Below are positions 20,112 to 32,420 of a DNA stretch of 64,000 nt, in pieces. A program made the translations under genes and the position numbers. The stretch covers positions 10,838,478-10,902,477 of the forward strand of contig CM043961.1 of the NCBI GenBank assembly GCA_014529385.2, given 5' to 3'. The notes under the pieces are model-generated. The model ran no database searches. It saw only the letters and a program-made list of their open reading frames with translations, and was not told the origin of the DNA. The first letter of the stretch is position 1, and the number at the start of each line of letters is the position of its first letter. This DNA comes from Adiantum capillus-veneris. Taxonomy: Eukaryota; Streptophyta; Polypodiopsida; Polypodiales; Pteridaceae.

Positions 20112-20530
20112 ATGACTCGTCCTAAAAAGGGCCATGCAAGAAGGAATAGCCACCACTCATGGAATAAACTGTAAAGAGAGGCTCAAATACTTGACACCTA
20201 AAATAGGTTTCATAATAAAATTAAATATTCAACTCCACAAGAGCTGCCATGGAGTTTGGGGGACTACAGTTTTAGGTCATTCTTGTGCAAGATTCTTCTC
20301 TCTCACTCTGATGCTAAGTGTATGTGAAGAAATCATGTCTACTTCTCCTCTCTTACATGCTTTCACTATCTACTCTATTCTCTATTGTGTGTGTGTGTGT
20401 GTGTGTGTGCACATGTGTGTGGTAACCTTGTCTAGTTGTATGTACTTGGGTTTTGGGAAAGATGGTGAAATGTTGATGGTTATGTGTGTGAAGGGTTTTA
20501 GCTTGCTTCTCTGTGCGATTATCCAAGTTC
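20112..20530. repeat. dispersed LTR-like repeat R, copy 1, with GT array
   Basis: This is the same sequence as 35,210-35,569 and 45,620-46,000. Shared text includes CCTAAAAAGGGYCATGCAA, CTCAAATACTTG and ATAGGTTTCATA. Also shared are TCAACTCCACAAGAG, TCTCTTACATGCTTTCACTAT, a GT array of variable length and GATGGTGAAANGTTGATGG. Copy 1 has GT at about 20,388-20,409. The 5' part carrying TGAGAGATACCCC is missing here. Open frames over it are artefacts. Confidence 0.85.
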
Positions 20531-20534
20531 ATTA

Positions 20535-23450
20535 AATACAAAATCTGAGGCATACCTTCACAAATGAGGTCAATTAAAGCGGTAGTAGAGGTTGTGATAA
20601 CCGCTACAGTACTCTTTTTGCTTAAAGCGTCGACCACGAGGTTTTTCTTTTTAGGTTTATATTCAATCCCAAAATCATACTTGCATAATAACTCCATCCA
20701 TCTCCGTTGTCGCATATTAAGATCAGATTGGGTGTAAATCCACTTGAGTCTCTTATGATATGCATGTAATTCAGGTCTCCTCCTAAGAAGATACTTTTGT
20801 CATACTTTAAGAGCATGAACAACGGCCAACAATTCCAAATCACGCATAGGGTAATTCAACTCTCGAATACGTAACTAACAAGATTCATAAGCTACTGGCC
20901 TTCCTTCTTGAGATAGAACACCACTGATTGCTTGTCCACTTGCATCAATGAGCACAATTAATGCCTTTGAGAAGTTTGGAAGTTATAATATTGGCGCGTT
21001 CACCAAAGCTTCTTTGGTTTCTCAAAGCTAGCTTGAAAACGTTCATTCCAAGTAAACCTTTTAGTCTTCTTAAAGGTATTAGTCAATGGAGATGCAATCT
21101 TAGCATAGCCTTCAATGAAAGTATGATACCATCCTCTTAAGCCAAGAAATCCACGTACTTCTTTGATAGATTTAGGTGTAGGCCAAGCTACAACAACCTC
21201 AATCTTACTTGATCTATAGAAACACCATCCTTGGATACAATAAATCCCAATTAGTCCTCTTTGTCTTTGAAGAAGGTGCATTTTCTACGTTGTTCATGTT
21301 GTTCATTTTCTAGGTTATTCAAGTACTCGTCTTACATGTTGTTCTTTTCTTTCTTTGTTCTTTGAGAGAACCAAAATATCATCAAATAAGATAATAAAAA
21401 AATCATCAAGATGTTTTCTAAACATATTGGTCATAAGACGATTAAAAGTTGCAGGAGCATTTGTAAGTCCAAAAGGCATGACTGTAAATTCATAATGTCC
21501 AAATTGAGTGTTGAAGCTTGTCTTTGGTATATTCTCCTCCTTGATTTGGATTTTATAATACCCGGACTTAAGATAGAAGCTCCAAGTAATCAATCAAGTA
21601 ACTCATCAATCCTTGGTATTGCATACTTATTCTTGACTATTACTTGATTCAATCCATGATAATCGATACAAAGACGTAGAGTACCATCTTTCTTTGGAAT
21701 GAAAAGAATAAGAGTACTCCATGGAGAAACTCTGGGTTGAATGAAGCTTTGGAGTCAAGAACTTTCAATTCCTCTTTGAGTTTTGCGAACCGAGGCACCA
21801 ACATGTTGTATGGTCTACGAGCAACTGGTTGAGCTCCTAAAATAAGCTCTATTGCATGATCAGCTTCACATTTAGGTGGTACTTGTGAAAGTTCTTTAGG
21901 AAATACATCATCAAATTCTGTTAGCCACTTGGGTTCATATGTGTCTGACTTCTTTTCTACTAGGTTAAGCTTTATAGCATAAATAATTTCATTCTTTTTG
22001 TAGCCCTTCATTAGTTCGTTAAAATTCACTAGTTGAAGTTTAGGTTTCCCTCGTTTCTCAATAATTGTAACTCTAGAGTTCATGTCATTTATGAAAGTCA
22101 ATGAAGCATTTTTGCAATGTATGTGAGCATCATTGGCCTTAAGCCAATTCATTCATAATTCCATCATAGACTCCTAGAGGTAAGACTCTAAAATGAGCTG
22201 AAGTAGTGTGACCATCCAAAACAAAATTCAAGTTACCCACTGAAGTAGAGACTTAACCTTCCTACCCATAGATAATTCCACCGTGAGGTATGAATAACGC
22301 CGTTTAGGTAGAATGTGGTTTCTAATGCATCTAGGAGAGATGAAAGAATGTGGACTCCCATAATCAACCAATAAGATAAAATGGTTACCTTGATGCTCTA
22401 TTGGGGTTTCAATCACTGAAAATTGTTCATATACTCTTTGATGTTCGATCACAGCATGAACATATGCATTTGCTTGATTCCCTTCACCTATAGCATCTTG
22501 AGGTTTGTAGGCTTGAGTGCTTCTTTGAGGTCTTTGATTTCCTCCTCCTGGACGAGGTTTATGGTTGAAGTTATTCCCATTCAAGTTACCCACTGAAGTA
22601 GAGACTTAACCTTCCTACCCATAGATAATTCCACCGTGAGGTATGAATAACGCCGTTTAGGTAGAATGTGGTTTCTAATGCATCTAGGAGAGATGAAAGA
22701 ATGTGGACTCCCATAATCAACCAATAAGATAAAATGGTTACCTTGATTCTCTATTGGGGTTTCAATCACTGAAAATTGTTCATATACTCTTTGATGTTCG
22801 ATCACAGCATGAACATATGCATTTGCTTGATTCCCTTCACCTATAGCATCTTGAGGTTTGTAGGCTTGAGTGCTTCTTTGAGGTCTTTGATTTCCTCCTC
22901 CTGGATGAGGTTTATGGTTGAAGTTATTCCCATTGTTGTGGTTGTTTTTAAGTGGTCCATTTTGCACAAAAGGTGGATTTCCTGGTCTAAAGTTCCCTTG
23001 GTTTTGAGGAGGTACTGATTTTGGTTGAAGTTCTATTGAGCTGTAGGCGGCTATCTAGGTCTAAAATTATTGAAGTTCTGGCTTGGATTAAAGTTTCTGG
23101 GTTCATAATATCCAACAACCCTGTGAAGCTCGAATTTTTGAATGGAAAATCCCTGGATTGATGGTCAGGGTGAAGACAAGTATAACATATATGATCTCTT
23201 CTAGCCTTCATACGCAATAAGTTTTTTCTTCTTTGGTGTAAGTTACCACACCTTTGTTTATCCTCATGACAAGTTCTTTTGATTTTGCGAACATGATCAG
23301 GTTCTTGTTTTCACTTTTAGGCTTCTCATATTCATCAAAAGTTATAGTGACATTGTGAGGATTGAACTTAAGGATATGTCCATAGACTCTACTAAACTAG
23401 TCTTGAGGTACATAATAGAATCTGTTTCCTCTATTTAAATTCTTTCAGAC
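20535..23450 (-). mobile_element. Ty3/gypsy element H (minus strand), partial
   Basis: Minus-strand domains run from right to left. They are a gag zinc knuckle (CYTCLHPDHQSRDFP, about 23,150-23,190), a protease (VDYGSPHSFISP, seen twice because of a tandem duplication) and a reverse transcriptase (about 22,000-21,300). The polymerase shows FGLTNAPATFNRLM and FDDILVLSKN. RNase H ends in VVDALSKK near 20,630. Integrase and both LTRs are absent: the sequence passes directly into repeat R copy 1 at about 20,530. The copy is broken in roughly ten places. The RT text resembles chromovirus-type Ty3 elements. Confidence 0.85.
22227..22932 (-). repeat. 353-bp tandem duplication in element H
   Basis: Positions 22,227-22,579 and 22,580-22,932 are the same sequence, differing at only about two bases. 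It covers the spacer after the zinc knuckle and the start of the protease. The near identity shows a recent event compared with the decay of the element. Confidence 0.95.
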
Positions 23451-23844
23451 CCGGGTTATGACTCTCTCATAGAAGCCATATCTTTGGTTGAGATTGAGTG
23501 ACTTCTTACTAAGGATGATTTTGCGGCTTGGTATATCCAGGAGTGGTATAGGTTAATATACAGGACATATCCCTATACTTTGATGTTGCCCTCCTGAATC
23601 TTCTCTTTGATCCATAACTGTGGTTTGACTATGTATTATTAGGCACTTGGGTTCGGTGTTCACATTGTGCTTCAACATACAGCTCCCATGCTATATAGGT
23701 GTTTGAAGCAAGATAATATCTAGTCCCCTTTGAAGCTCGAACCATTTCAACTCCCCAATGAACATTGAATACAACCTCTTAACTGAGCGGATGTTAGTTA
23801 ACAGAAGTGGAGAAGGAATATCAAAGACATATGCGGAGAAGTAG
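23450..23844. other. unassigned stretch between elements H and E
   Basis: On the plus strand there are pieces such as DDFAAWYIQEWYRLIYRTYP, which look like old coding sequence, but I cannot assign a family. No LTR or RNA gene is seen. Confidence 0.35.
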
Positions 23845-24258
23845 TGAAGATTGAAGTTATACATTTTTTACAATTTTCCAAAATGGCCATGTATTGTAAA
23901 TTTTTGATTTATTTTAAGCCATTGTAATATTTGTAACATGTTACGGGCTGAATGGGACTTCCAAGCTATAAAGAATAGGTCAGTTAGGGTACCTAGGTTG
24001 CAGATTCAATAAGTTGTAGAGCCCTAAAGGCTTTGGGTGCCCAGACATTGCATATTTTTACCCTAGGTATAGAAGGTAGTGTGTAAATCAAATTAGGGTT
24101 CTTAATTTCATTTGTGGAGACCACTCTTTGGTGAGAGCTCATGAGGTGTGTGGCTATGGAGTGATTAACACTAATCAAGGCTTAATTATCTTTCACTATG
24201 CCTCTCTCATACTCTCTTATGATTGCTAATGATGCTTGATTAGCTAGATTGTAATTAA
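23845..24258 (+). repeat. 5' LTR of element E
   Basis: This matches the right LTR over its whole length. Shared blocks include CCAAAATGGCCATGTAT, TTATTTTAAGCCATTGTAAT, GAGCCCTAAAGG, ACTCTTTGGTGAGAGCTCATGAGGTGTGTGG and ATTAACACTAATCAAGG. It lacks about 31 bp present in the right LTR near 33,775. Confidence 0.8.
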
Positions 24259-24916
24259 TGTCAAAAACTTGTCGAAGCATTTACCCAAGCTCGTGATCAA
24301 TCTCGTTGGTGCCCCGTCAACACCAAATTTCAATTTTTACCGAAAAATGTTAAATTTAGACCGAAAATTAGCCGAAAACACTAAAAACCATCCAAAAATC
24401 CACAAAAATCCAAAAATTCTATAAATCTTATAAAATCATTAGCATCACACTCGAAGACTTTCAACATGCACAAACACACCAAAAATACCAATGATAGTTG
24501 TAATAACCCGATCTTCGAAAATAGCAAAACGCACAAAACTCAACCAATGAGGGCACAAAAGCGCTCAAAATGATGTCATCAATATGCACGCAAAACACCT
24601 CGTTAAATGGCAAGATATCAATTTTTTATAGAATTAGTAAAAAACTATTGCAAAAATTAGCAAAAAATATCATTTAAAAAAAAAATTCTATTAGCAGCCA
24701 AATCAAATCACAATAATAACAACAATTCAATTGTCAATCAATTTTATCATTAAAAATCAAAATTAAACAATTAAATTGGAAGTTTTAGGTCAAAAATTGA
24801 CGCAATCGAAGTGTGTAAATCCTTGTTTTGAGCTAAAAACACAGTAATTAACCATTACACACTCAAATTTGTAATCAAACATGAAATTAATCATGCACAT
24901 TAAGTACTTTATAGGT

Positions 24917-24917
<1 letters not shown>

Positions 24918-24993
<76 letters not shown>
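24918..24993. repeat. CA microsatellite
   Basis: 38 uninterrupted CA units inside the leader of element E. His-Thr and Cys-Val repeat frames here are artefacts. Confidence 0.97.
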
Positions 24994-24995
<2 letters not shown>

Positions 24996-25875
24996 TAATT
25001 GGTAGTTTTTACCAAGTTTTAGGTGCGCACACACAAGGTTTAATCATGTCAAATTTGCAATTTACAGTTTTGCGCACACACAAGGTTTAATCATGTCAAA
25101 TTTGCAATTTGAATTCACAAATCTCTAATTGGGCATGACCACAACACAAATCAATCATCACATTGGAAAAAAAAGTAGGCACACATTGACTTTTTGGTAC
25201 ACATACAAGTGGAAAATAGTGCACACACACCTAAAATTAGACGTACATACTTGATTTTGATGCACACAATTGTAATTGACCATGCAAGCATGCAATTAAG
25301 CAAATTAACAATGCACATTAGCACATGAAACCATCAATTTTCACATTCAATTCCAAGAAAATTTCGGCATTACGATGGCATGCAAATGTGAAAAATCAAA
25401 ATTTTCAAATCATCAATTTGACAATGGCTACGCATACTACGTAGATATTGAGTCCATTGACACCATCTAGTTGCCGATTACACCATGTATAGGCCACTTC
25501 TGTCAATGCTCTAAAGCCCTAATCTTGCATTCCAAAATCAACAAATCAATAAGCGATTAGCACAAACCGACACTGTTAGACTCCAATCCAAGCCTCTAAT
25601 TAGGTAAATATCCAAGCATAAGCACAAAATGTTAGTGAATTACTAAGAAATTAGTGTGTAAGTTAGCAAAAATTAGTGAAATTAGCAAAGGGGTTAGTGT
25701 GAATTTAGAGTGTGTAAGCACACAATTAGCAAGATATAGTATCAAATTAGGGGAAATTGAACACATTTCTTAATCCACAAAACATAAACATACAAGTGAA
25801 ATTAGTGAGAAAATCAATCCGATTATGCCATTGTTACACTAGGATAGGCCATCACTCCCCGATAACGTCACCAAA

Positions 25876-26235
25876 TGTTGGGGGTACTATCATAGCATAG
25901 CTCCAATGATCAACAATAATTGTCAACCTAGAGAGATGAGCTATCCGACTAGGGCATGGAAAAACTCATCGATTGGTGAACTAATCATGGCAACACGGAT
26001 GGAAACTCTATGAAGTGGGCTTCTCGACCTATGGAGGAGCTAGGCCACGGTGTTTGGCAATCTCCACATCCACTTCTCTTCACCTCAAATCAACGCAATC
26101 ACACACACTAACGATTGCAAAGTCGCACACGTCACTAATTGTAACATGCAACACACTAGTCACAAGCGCACACACATAGATCTATTGAGCATCCGCACTC
26201 CAATCAAACCTACATGCACACACAAAAAATAGAGG
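25876..26235 (+). repeat. inverted-repeat partner of 33,930-34,270
   Basis: The block from TGTTGGGGGTACTATC to AATAGAGGGAAA is found again in reverse complement at 33,930-34,270. Shared text includes GAAGTGGGCTTCTCG, CTATGGAGGAGCTA, CTCCACATCCACTTCTCTTC and TAGATCTATTGAGCATCCG. The short frames at 26,050-26,232 (plus) and 33,942-34,127 (minus) are the two translations of this repeat. Their similarity reflects DNA identity and is not evidence for a gene. It may be part of an LTR of another element. Confidence 0.8.
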
Positions 26236-26369
26236 GAAATCACGCAATATTAAGTCTCACGCTTTTTGGTGCAAAAAACGAGCTTCGATGGCTAGTTTAG
26301 GTGAGAACTACCTCCTACGATTATTAAGGTTTAAATAATTATATATAAAAAAGGGGACCCCTCCCCATC

Positions 26370-26393
26370 CCATCTTAGGTGCGCCTAAGATGG
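26370..26393. repeat. perfect 10-bp-arm stem-loop
   Basis: CCATCTTAGG and CCTAAGATGG flank a TGCG loop. No U-run follows, and in a plant intergenic element it is not a terminator. Confidence 0.8.
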
Positions 26394-26417
26394 CTGAGGG
26401 AGGCCCTTGGACTTTCT

Positions 26418-26420
<3 letters not shown>

Positions 26421-26486
<66 letters not shown>
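26421..26486. repeat. CT microsatellite with CT-rich surroundings
   Basis: Nearly pure CT for about 65 bp, with a CT-rich tail to about 26,570 and further short CT runs to 26,880. The long Leu-Ser-rich frames across 26,390-26,975 are low-complexity artefacts. Confidence 0.92.
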
Positions 26487-27179
26487 TCTCCCCTCTTGGT
26501 CAAACACTGAAGGTACCTTCTCTCTTACTCTCTCTTTCTCTCTCGTCCCACTTGCTCCCTCTTTCCCTCTCTTTGATTTGCCTTTCGGTGCTTTATCAGA
26601 AGTCAACCAATCCCTCTCTTTTTGTCTTATTGCCCACATACACACACTCACAAGATGCCGCCTGCCTACGTGCATGACTTTATGGATGAGGGCCTACGTG
26701 ACTCTCTCTCTCCCTCTTTTTCTCGTTCCATGCACCTACACCCTCTCTCTTATGCTCTCGTTGTCCATCTTTTGAGTGGCAGGCCCCACCCACACACAAA
26801 CGACGATGGCCATTCTCCCTCTCTCTCTCTTTCTTTTGCTCACTTGCAGAGCATTGGAGTCACTCTCTCTCTTCCTTCCCTTGACAACGCCCACATCGGC
26901 ATCATTTTAGTCTCCGAGTCTCCCACCTTGCACGCTAATAGCCCTCACTCCACGTCGTTGTTGCCGTCATGATCACTTGCTGATTGCCATTAATGCTGCA
27001 CCCCACGAGCCAGTGCAATCCTTCTCTCTCCCTTCTCCTGCTACAATGTGCTAAACACACACTCTCACCCTCGTCTCCTCTGATGAGCGCCATCACTGCC
27101 CTCGTCATTATAGGTCACGTGCAGGTTAACGCCATTGCTGACAGGCACGCAAGTAAGCAAGTAAGAGATTAGTTTAAAG

Positions 27180-27660
27180 TAGTTTAGTTTAATTTTTTTT
27201 TTCGTTTTATTTCATAAAAGCTCTCTCCCCCCAAAAAAAAGAAAAAAAGAAAAGAAAAGAAAATTCACTACGAAAAAAAGGAATCACAAAAAACTTTAAA
27301 AAAAATCTATAAAAATTACAAAAAACAATAAAAAGCTAGAATATAAACTTTTTTTTCAAAAATATAGTTTCAAAATCACAAGAAGAAATTCAACCAAAAT
27401 TCGTGAAAAGTAAAAAAAACTTCAAGAATTCACAAAAAAAATAAAAAACTGTATAGATAATTCATTAAAAACTAGAAAATTCATAAAAACTCTCAAGAAA
27501 TCTATAAAAATAAAAAAAATTATAGAAAAATCATTAAAAATAAAAAAAGTCTAGAACAACTGTAAAAAATCACAAAAACTAGAAAAATTAATAATTTTAC
27601 AAAAGAATAATAAAAATAAAAGAATCGAGTCGAGATAGACAATTTTTTTTAAAATTTGTC
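27180..27660. repeat. A-rich low-complexity block
   Basis: About 480 bp composed mostly of A runs broken by short words such as TCTATAAAAATTA, CACAAAAA and TAGAAAA. It may derive from slipped copying of a short AT-rich unit. No gene is seen. Confidence 0.8.
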
Positions 27661-28463
27661 GAAAACAACTGAAAAGGAAACCACAAAAATCTGAGAAATT
27701 GAAGTTGTGTCGAAAGTGATCGGCTAGGATATGTTCACACAAAACTCAATTTGAAACCGAATTATGATCAAAATTTGGCCATTATGGCATTGGTCATGTG
27801 CCGAAATTGCTAATCGAGACTGAGATTAGGAGATTTTGGACAAAAAATGGAAAAATTTTGGGCCATAAATCTTGCCAAAGCTTCAAAATTGGACCTAGAA
27901 ATTGGGAGAACCCTTCCAATTGGGCTCCAATACCTTCGTCCAAGAACATCACGGCTCTAGCCTAGAGCTAGTCAATAGCAATGGCAACATAGACATAAGT
28001 GCAACATAGCAAATCTTACAACTCTATGGCTACAATGGAGATAAAGTACTATATGCAGATTCAAAAGGCCATGGGTATGTTATGAGTAGCAAAAGCAGCA
28101 CATGAGCCAAGATCCTATTGATCCGAGTAAAGCCATATCCAGAGAACTCCGAGATTTTCTCAGATTTGAGTGGAGCTAGGTACTGTAAGTTCAAAGATGA
28201 GGTGCAGATAAAAGTGCAAAAAATCGACCCAAGTGTTTATCCAGGTATCTGCATAGGCCAGCAAACCATATAGTTGGTAATCAGGATCATTATACATGGA
28301 TTACAATGGTCGAATTCATAGGCGAGAACCAAAATTGGAAGATCCAATAGATCAGGTAATAGAAGAAAGTCTAATTGGAGAATCGATTTAAAGACAATAC
28401 AAAGGTCAAGATGAAGCAGTCTATAACTTGATGCTTAATGTTTTGAAATAAGACACTAACAAC

Positions 28464-29048
28464 TTGGCAGACACGAAGGCAAAAACTTCTCAAAAAGAGC
28501 TAGGGATAAACGAATCAATTAAAATACCACTAGTCATGGTGTATTGCTCAGATTGTGGAAGAAAAGGTGGGCATTTTCTAGAGGATTGTCCAAGAAATCC
28601 AACCAACAAGGACACAACAATTGTGAAGAAAAATGTAGAGCAAATTGGAAATGAAAATCCCGATGTAAGTGCATCTAAGTCATCATTTTTGGTGCAATCA
28701 GATGTTCCTGCATTACCATTAGAAGCATCACTAAAATCTCGACAAAGTAAGAATTTGCATAAAGATGCACAGACACCTAAAAAGCTTAAAATTGACCCTA
28801 TCAACAATAAATTCCTACGTGAATTTTGTCAAAACATCCAATTATCATCGAAGATAAAAAAGACTATTAGGTTTGCAAATGATTTTGCATCCACTGCCAC
28901 TAGTGTGCAATCATTCACGAGTTTAAGGGACACATCAAAGCAAATGCTATTAGCATTGTATGACACACATACTTCATGTGCACACTATGTAGATCGAGAA
29001 GGGAAAATGTACAAAAAGGATCGACCAATGTTTGAAAGACACACATAA
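28464..29048 (+). pseudogene. zinc-knuckle (gag nucleocapsid-like) ORF of element E
   Basis: A 194-codon frame has one CCHC-type knuckle, C-SD-C-GRKGG-H-FLED-C (about 28,545-28,590), followed by a Lys/Ser-rich stretch. It then has a hydrophobic-polar region with FCQNIQLSSKIKKTIRFAND and a YDTHTSCAHYVDREGKMYKKD end. Spacing within the knuckle is C-x2-C-x5-H-x4-C, close to the C-x2-C-x4-H-x4-C of gag. By place (after a leader, before protease-like pieces) it fits a gag C-terminus. The rest is not recognised. Confidence 0.5.
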
Positions 29049-30479
29049 GAGCTCATAGAATTGTGCCTAGTAATAGATCAAGAAGGATGGTTTATTTCAG
29101 AAGAAAGAATCTTTTATAGCCTATCCTCTCTAGAGCTGAATGACTTATCCTAGTGAGCCCTGAAATTTGTTCAGAGCCAAACTCTCCTCCATAAAAGATC
29201 AAGCTTCGATGTTCTGACCCGACGAGCATATACTTTGACCAAAATAGCCATTGATAAAGACAAGAGTCTAAAATCTATGATTCCTTGGGTCCTGGAACAA
29301 CATAATCATATTAGGAGAGACCCATGGAATAGACATATCAAGGTGAAGATAATGCTATCTACAGCTTGACTTGGAGAATCATATGTCATGTTTCAAGGAG
29401 ATACATTGAAATCTACGCAGAAGGTTTACAAATACGGAACATCAACAGTGCTATCCACAATGTGCCTTCACAGTCTGAAAAGATGAGATCAAACCAAAGT
29501 CAAACAGTCTTGAGCCCAGCTCATGGAGAAAGCTATAGTGATCACCCAAGGAAGGGGGGGGGAGGGAGGAGCTGCATATCCATCAAGCTTAGCTCTTGTA
29601 CCAAGAACCATAATGTCAGTTAGAAGCCCTAGAGTCTCTAGCCAGTAGAACCCTTCAAAGTAGAAACCATTAAAAGACCATATGGTTGTTGGACGTTTCT
29701 AGTTGACACAAATTCCTATAGAATTTGATGACAAATGCTTCTATAAACATCATCAGGGACAAAGGTTTCAGTTGATCTCCTCAAGTCAAAGTCACAAGCC
29801 AAGCAACCCAATAGTGTTCAAGCAAATGCATGTGATCAAGCTCACATATTCATATCGAGATGCAGATGGAACTGAATACCAGTAGGTTCACAGCATTGTA
29901 CAAACCCCTATGGATGGTAAAACCAAAGTCAAAGACTATCTAAAAATGATGCAAAACCTCAAGCTATTAAAACAGGTGATAGATATGTCAAAATCAATAG
30001 AAGCTAAAGCTTAGAAAGTAACACAATAGTGACCACCAAAATCTCCTCCAAAGAGACAAATTTTGCCAAAATGTACAGTGGATCTTTTAAGGTCAAAGGT
30101 TACTCATATGCATGCAGACAACACTCAACAGTTGCAAGCAAAGGTGCAATAGCATAAGCAAATGAGTTAACACCAATTGAAGTAAGTGGTCAAAGAAAAG
30201 AAGATGGAAAAAAAGTTCAACCTAAGGAAACAACCACTACAAAATCAGTCATTTCAGAAAGAAACCTCGAGAACATCAAGTGCAACATCATCGGTGAACA
30301 TGAAGAAAAGATGTCAAGTGAAATAAAGCTAGATTTTCAGGTAGACAAGAATCTCATGTCTTTTTGCACTTGAAAAAATGTGGCCAACCACAACTAGAAT
30401 ATGCTCTTGAATTTATTAGCAAATCTAGAGACAAATGAGCAGAATGTTTGGGATTCGGCTCTATCGCCATTCAAATAGG

Positions 30480-31400
30480 TTCCAAATAGGTTCACAGACC
30501 CTCATAACTCAATTTCATGTGATGACAATTAAAGATGTATCAGACCGCATAATATTGGGAATGCCAATGGCCCAAAAGTTCTTTGAGATATAGAGATCAA
30601 ATAAGATGTAGTTGTCACATACAACAAATAATGAAGACCAAGAATGGTCACCCGCGGACAACAACACAAAGAGTCCTTGAGTAAAACTCGAGATTGATGA
30701 TAAAGAAAAGTTTATTAAAGGTAAATCATCTCCACCCAACATAACTTTAGAAGAGCTTAAAGAAAATCAAGCAATAGCAATGGTAGATCAAATAGAGAGC
30801 AAAGAGCAACCCCACAAAAGATATTAAGCAGAGAATGCCACCAAAGCCAAAAGTTAAGAAGAACAAACAACCACCTGGCAATAGGAAGTCCAAAGATCAA
30901 TCATTGATTTCCAATTGAATCAACTGATGTAAGTTAGATTGGGAACAGAGTCTCAAGTCACCTTCCATAGAGACCAAGCTAGATCGGGATGAGACTATGG
31001 CAAAACACGAACTGAAGTCTTCAATAGAATCACTAGTGAGAATAGCTATATCCACAGCAGTGCAAATGGAGAAAGTGTCAGATGCAATGCCCTATTAGAC
31101 AAAGAAGAAAAGTGCAATATGGTTGCAAACAACATGCAAAGGATCCTCCAGATCACACCATGCAAATATGACAGTAAAGCAATGCTAGGTATGGACGCAA
31201 GTTGATAAGGAATGGTTGCTTCTCTTAACATCCAAAAGCATGAAGAGCAGGTAAAGTTTAAGGTAAAGTCTTCAAACAACATGCATGCAGATGTCATCCT
31301 TGGACATCAATGGTTAGACCAACACAAGGTGTACAGAGAAGAAACAATGCTATTACTCTACTTTGCAAGAGGTAGCAAGCAACAAATACAGGTACTATAA
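30480..31400 (+). pseudogene. retropepsin-like remnants of element E
   Basis: Two protease-like tails occur. One near 30,510-30,590 reads FHVMTIKDVSDRIILGMPMAQKFFEI. The other, near 31,260-31,320, reads SSNNMHADVILGHQWLDQH. The (I/V)ILG-x-x-(W/M) box is the conserved end of retroviral-type aspartic proteases in Ty3 elements. Both are on the plus strand about 0.75 kb apart, so there may have been a duplication or two joined elements. No active-site loop could be read with confidence. The region is decayed. Confidence 0.45.
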
Positions 31401-32420
31401 ATGCTAGATTCAGAGTTGGAAATGTCACAAGAATCAAAGACCAATCTTGCAAACAAAGGTAAAGCTAAAGTGGACCTTCAACCAACTAGCACAAAAGGTG
31501 TGACATCATATGCCTCTACATCAAAGAACCCTCATGGATCAGCTTCTTCAAGCAAGTCACGCTTTCAAAACTTCAAGTCAATTGCTCACCCAAAGAAAGC
31601 TTCTAGGGAGCCACTTAGAAAAACAAAGGTTTATCAACCCAAGTACTCAAGAAAGCAAAAGAAATTCAAGCAAGTGTTTGTTTTGAGCACTTTAGTCGAA
31701 GGCAATGATCCAGTGTGGATTGAAGATAACAGATCAACACAACAAGACAAACCACATGGGATGGATAGCATCACAATGGATCTTAAAAGAACAAGAGTAC
31801 TATAGAGGTAATCGACAAATATGGGTACCAAAACCAAAGATCAGGGAATATGAAGTGCAATCAAGAACCTCCCAAGAAAGAAGGCCCACTAGGTATCAAT
31901 CTTGAAATCATCTCAGGATACCTAAGCAACAGGTCTACAATAGAATAAAATCAAATGCTACTAAAGCTACCACAACTCTCAAGAAGATACAGAGCAGAAA
32001 GAGGTCTCAAAGAATCTTCCTCTAGGACAAGGTTTCTACATAGTCTATACAAAGATTTAGCTACCAATCAACCACATGACAACTCCAACTGTAACATAAC
32101 TGCATGAAGATCTCAAAAGCTCAACAAGACCTAGACCCAGGCAAAGTCATCAAGGAACCTATGAAGGTAATTGGGAGATTTGGATTCCTAAGTCTTCCAA
32201 TGCTCCAAGTCAAAAGCAAGATGTCGACAGCCAACAGAGGCCTACAACAACCTTAAAGACTCCTTACAACATGCCTAATTAGAGAATCAAATAGACGATG
32301 GAGTCTTCACCATCAACGAAGGACAACTCAATTGAGAAAGCTTCAAATTCAAAGCTGAAATAGGTATGGAAAAAGAAATCTTCAATGCCAACTTGGTCGT
32401 TCAATAGTCCTCTTTTTGAG
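31401..32420 (+). pseudogene. unassigned basic Ser/Lys-rich frames of element E
   Basis: The frame at 31,401-31,805 is rich in Ser, Lys and Thr (STKGVTSYASTSKNPHGSASS). It is followed by a GNRQIWVPKPK segment near 31,815 and a related GNWEIWIPKSS segment near 32,170, so a protein-level motif occurs twice about 355 bp apart. I do not recognise the family. It lies downstream of protease-like pieces where polymerase would be expected, but no polymerase box is visible. Confidence 0.35.

Noticed and set aside
24790-25090. His-Thr and Cys-Val repeat frames
   Set aside because: These are direct translations of a CA microsatellite. The same applies at 45,158-45,425, 52,602-52,787 and part of 62,237-62,560.
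26050-26232. Small conserved protein (similar frame on the minus strand at 33,942-34,127)
   Set aside because: The similarity comes from an inverted DNA repeat, and the frames end at random and contain simple CA-rich text.
26370-26393. Rho-independent terminator
   Set aside because: The stem has no following U-run and the genome is eukaryotic.
26390-26975. Long Leu-Ser-rich and Arg-Glu-rich open frames
   Set aside because: They are translations of CT/GA arrays and CT-rich sequence, with no domain and open on both strands.
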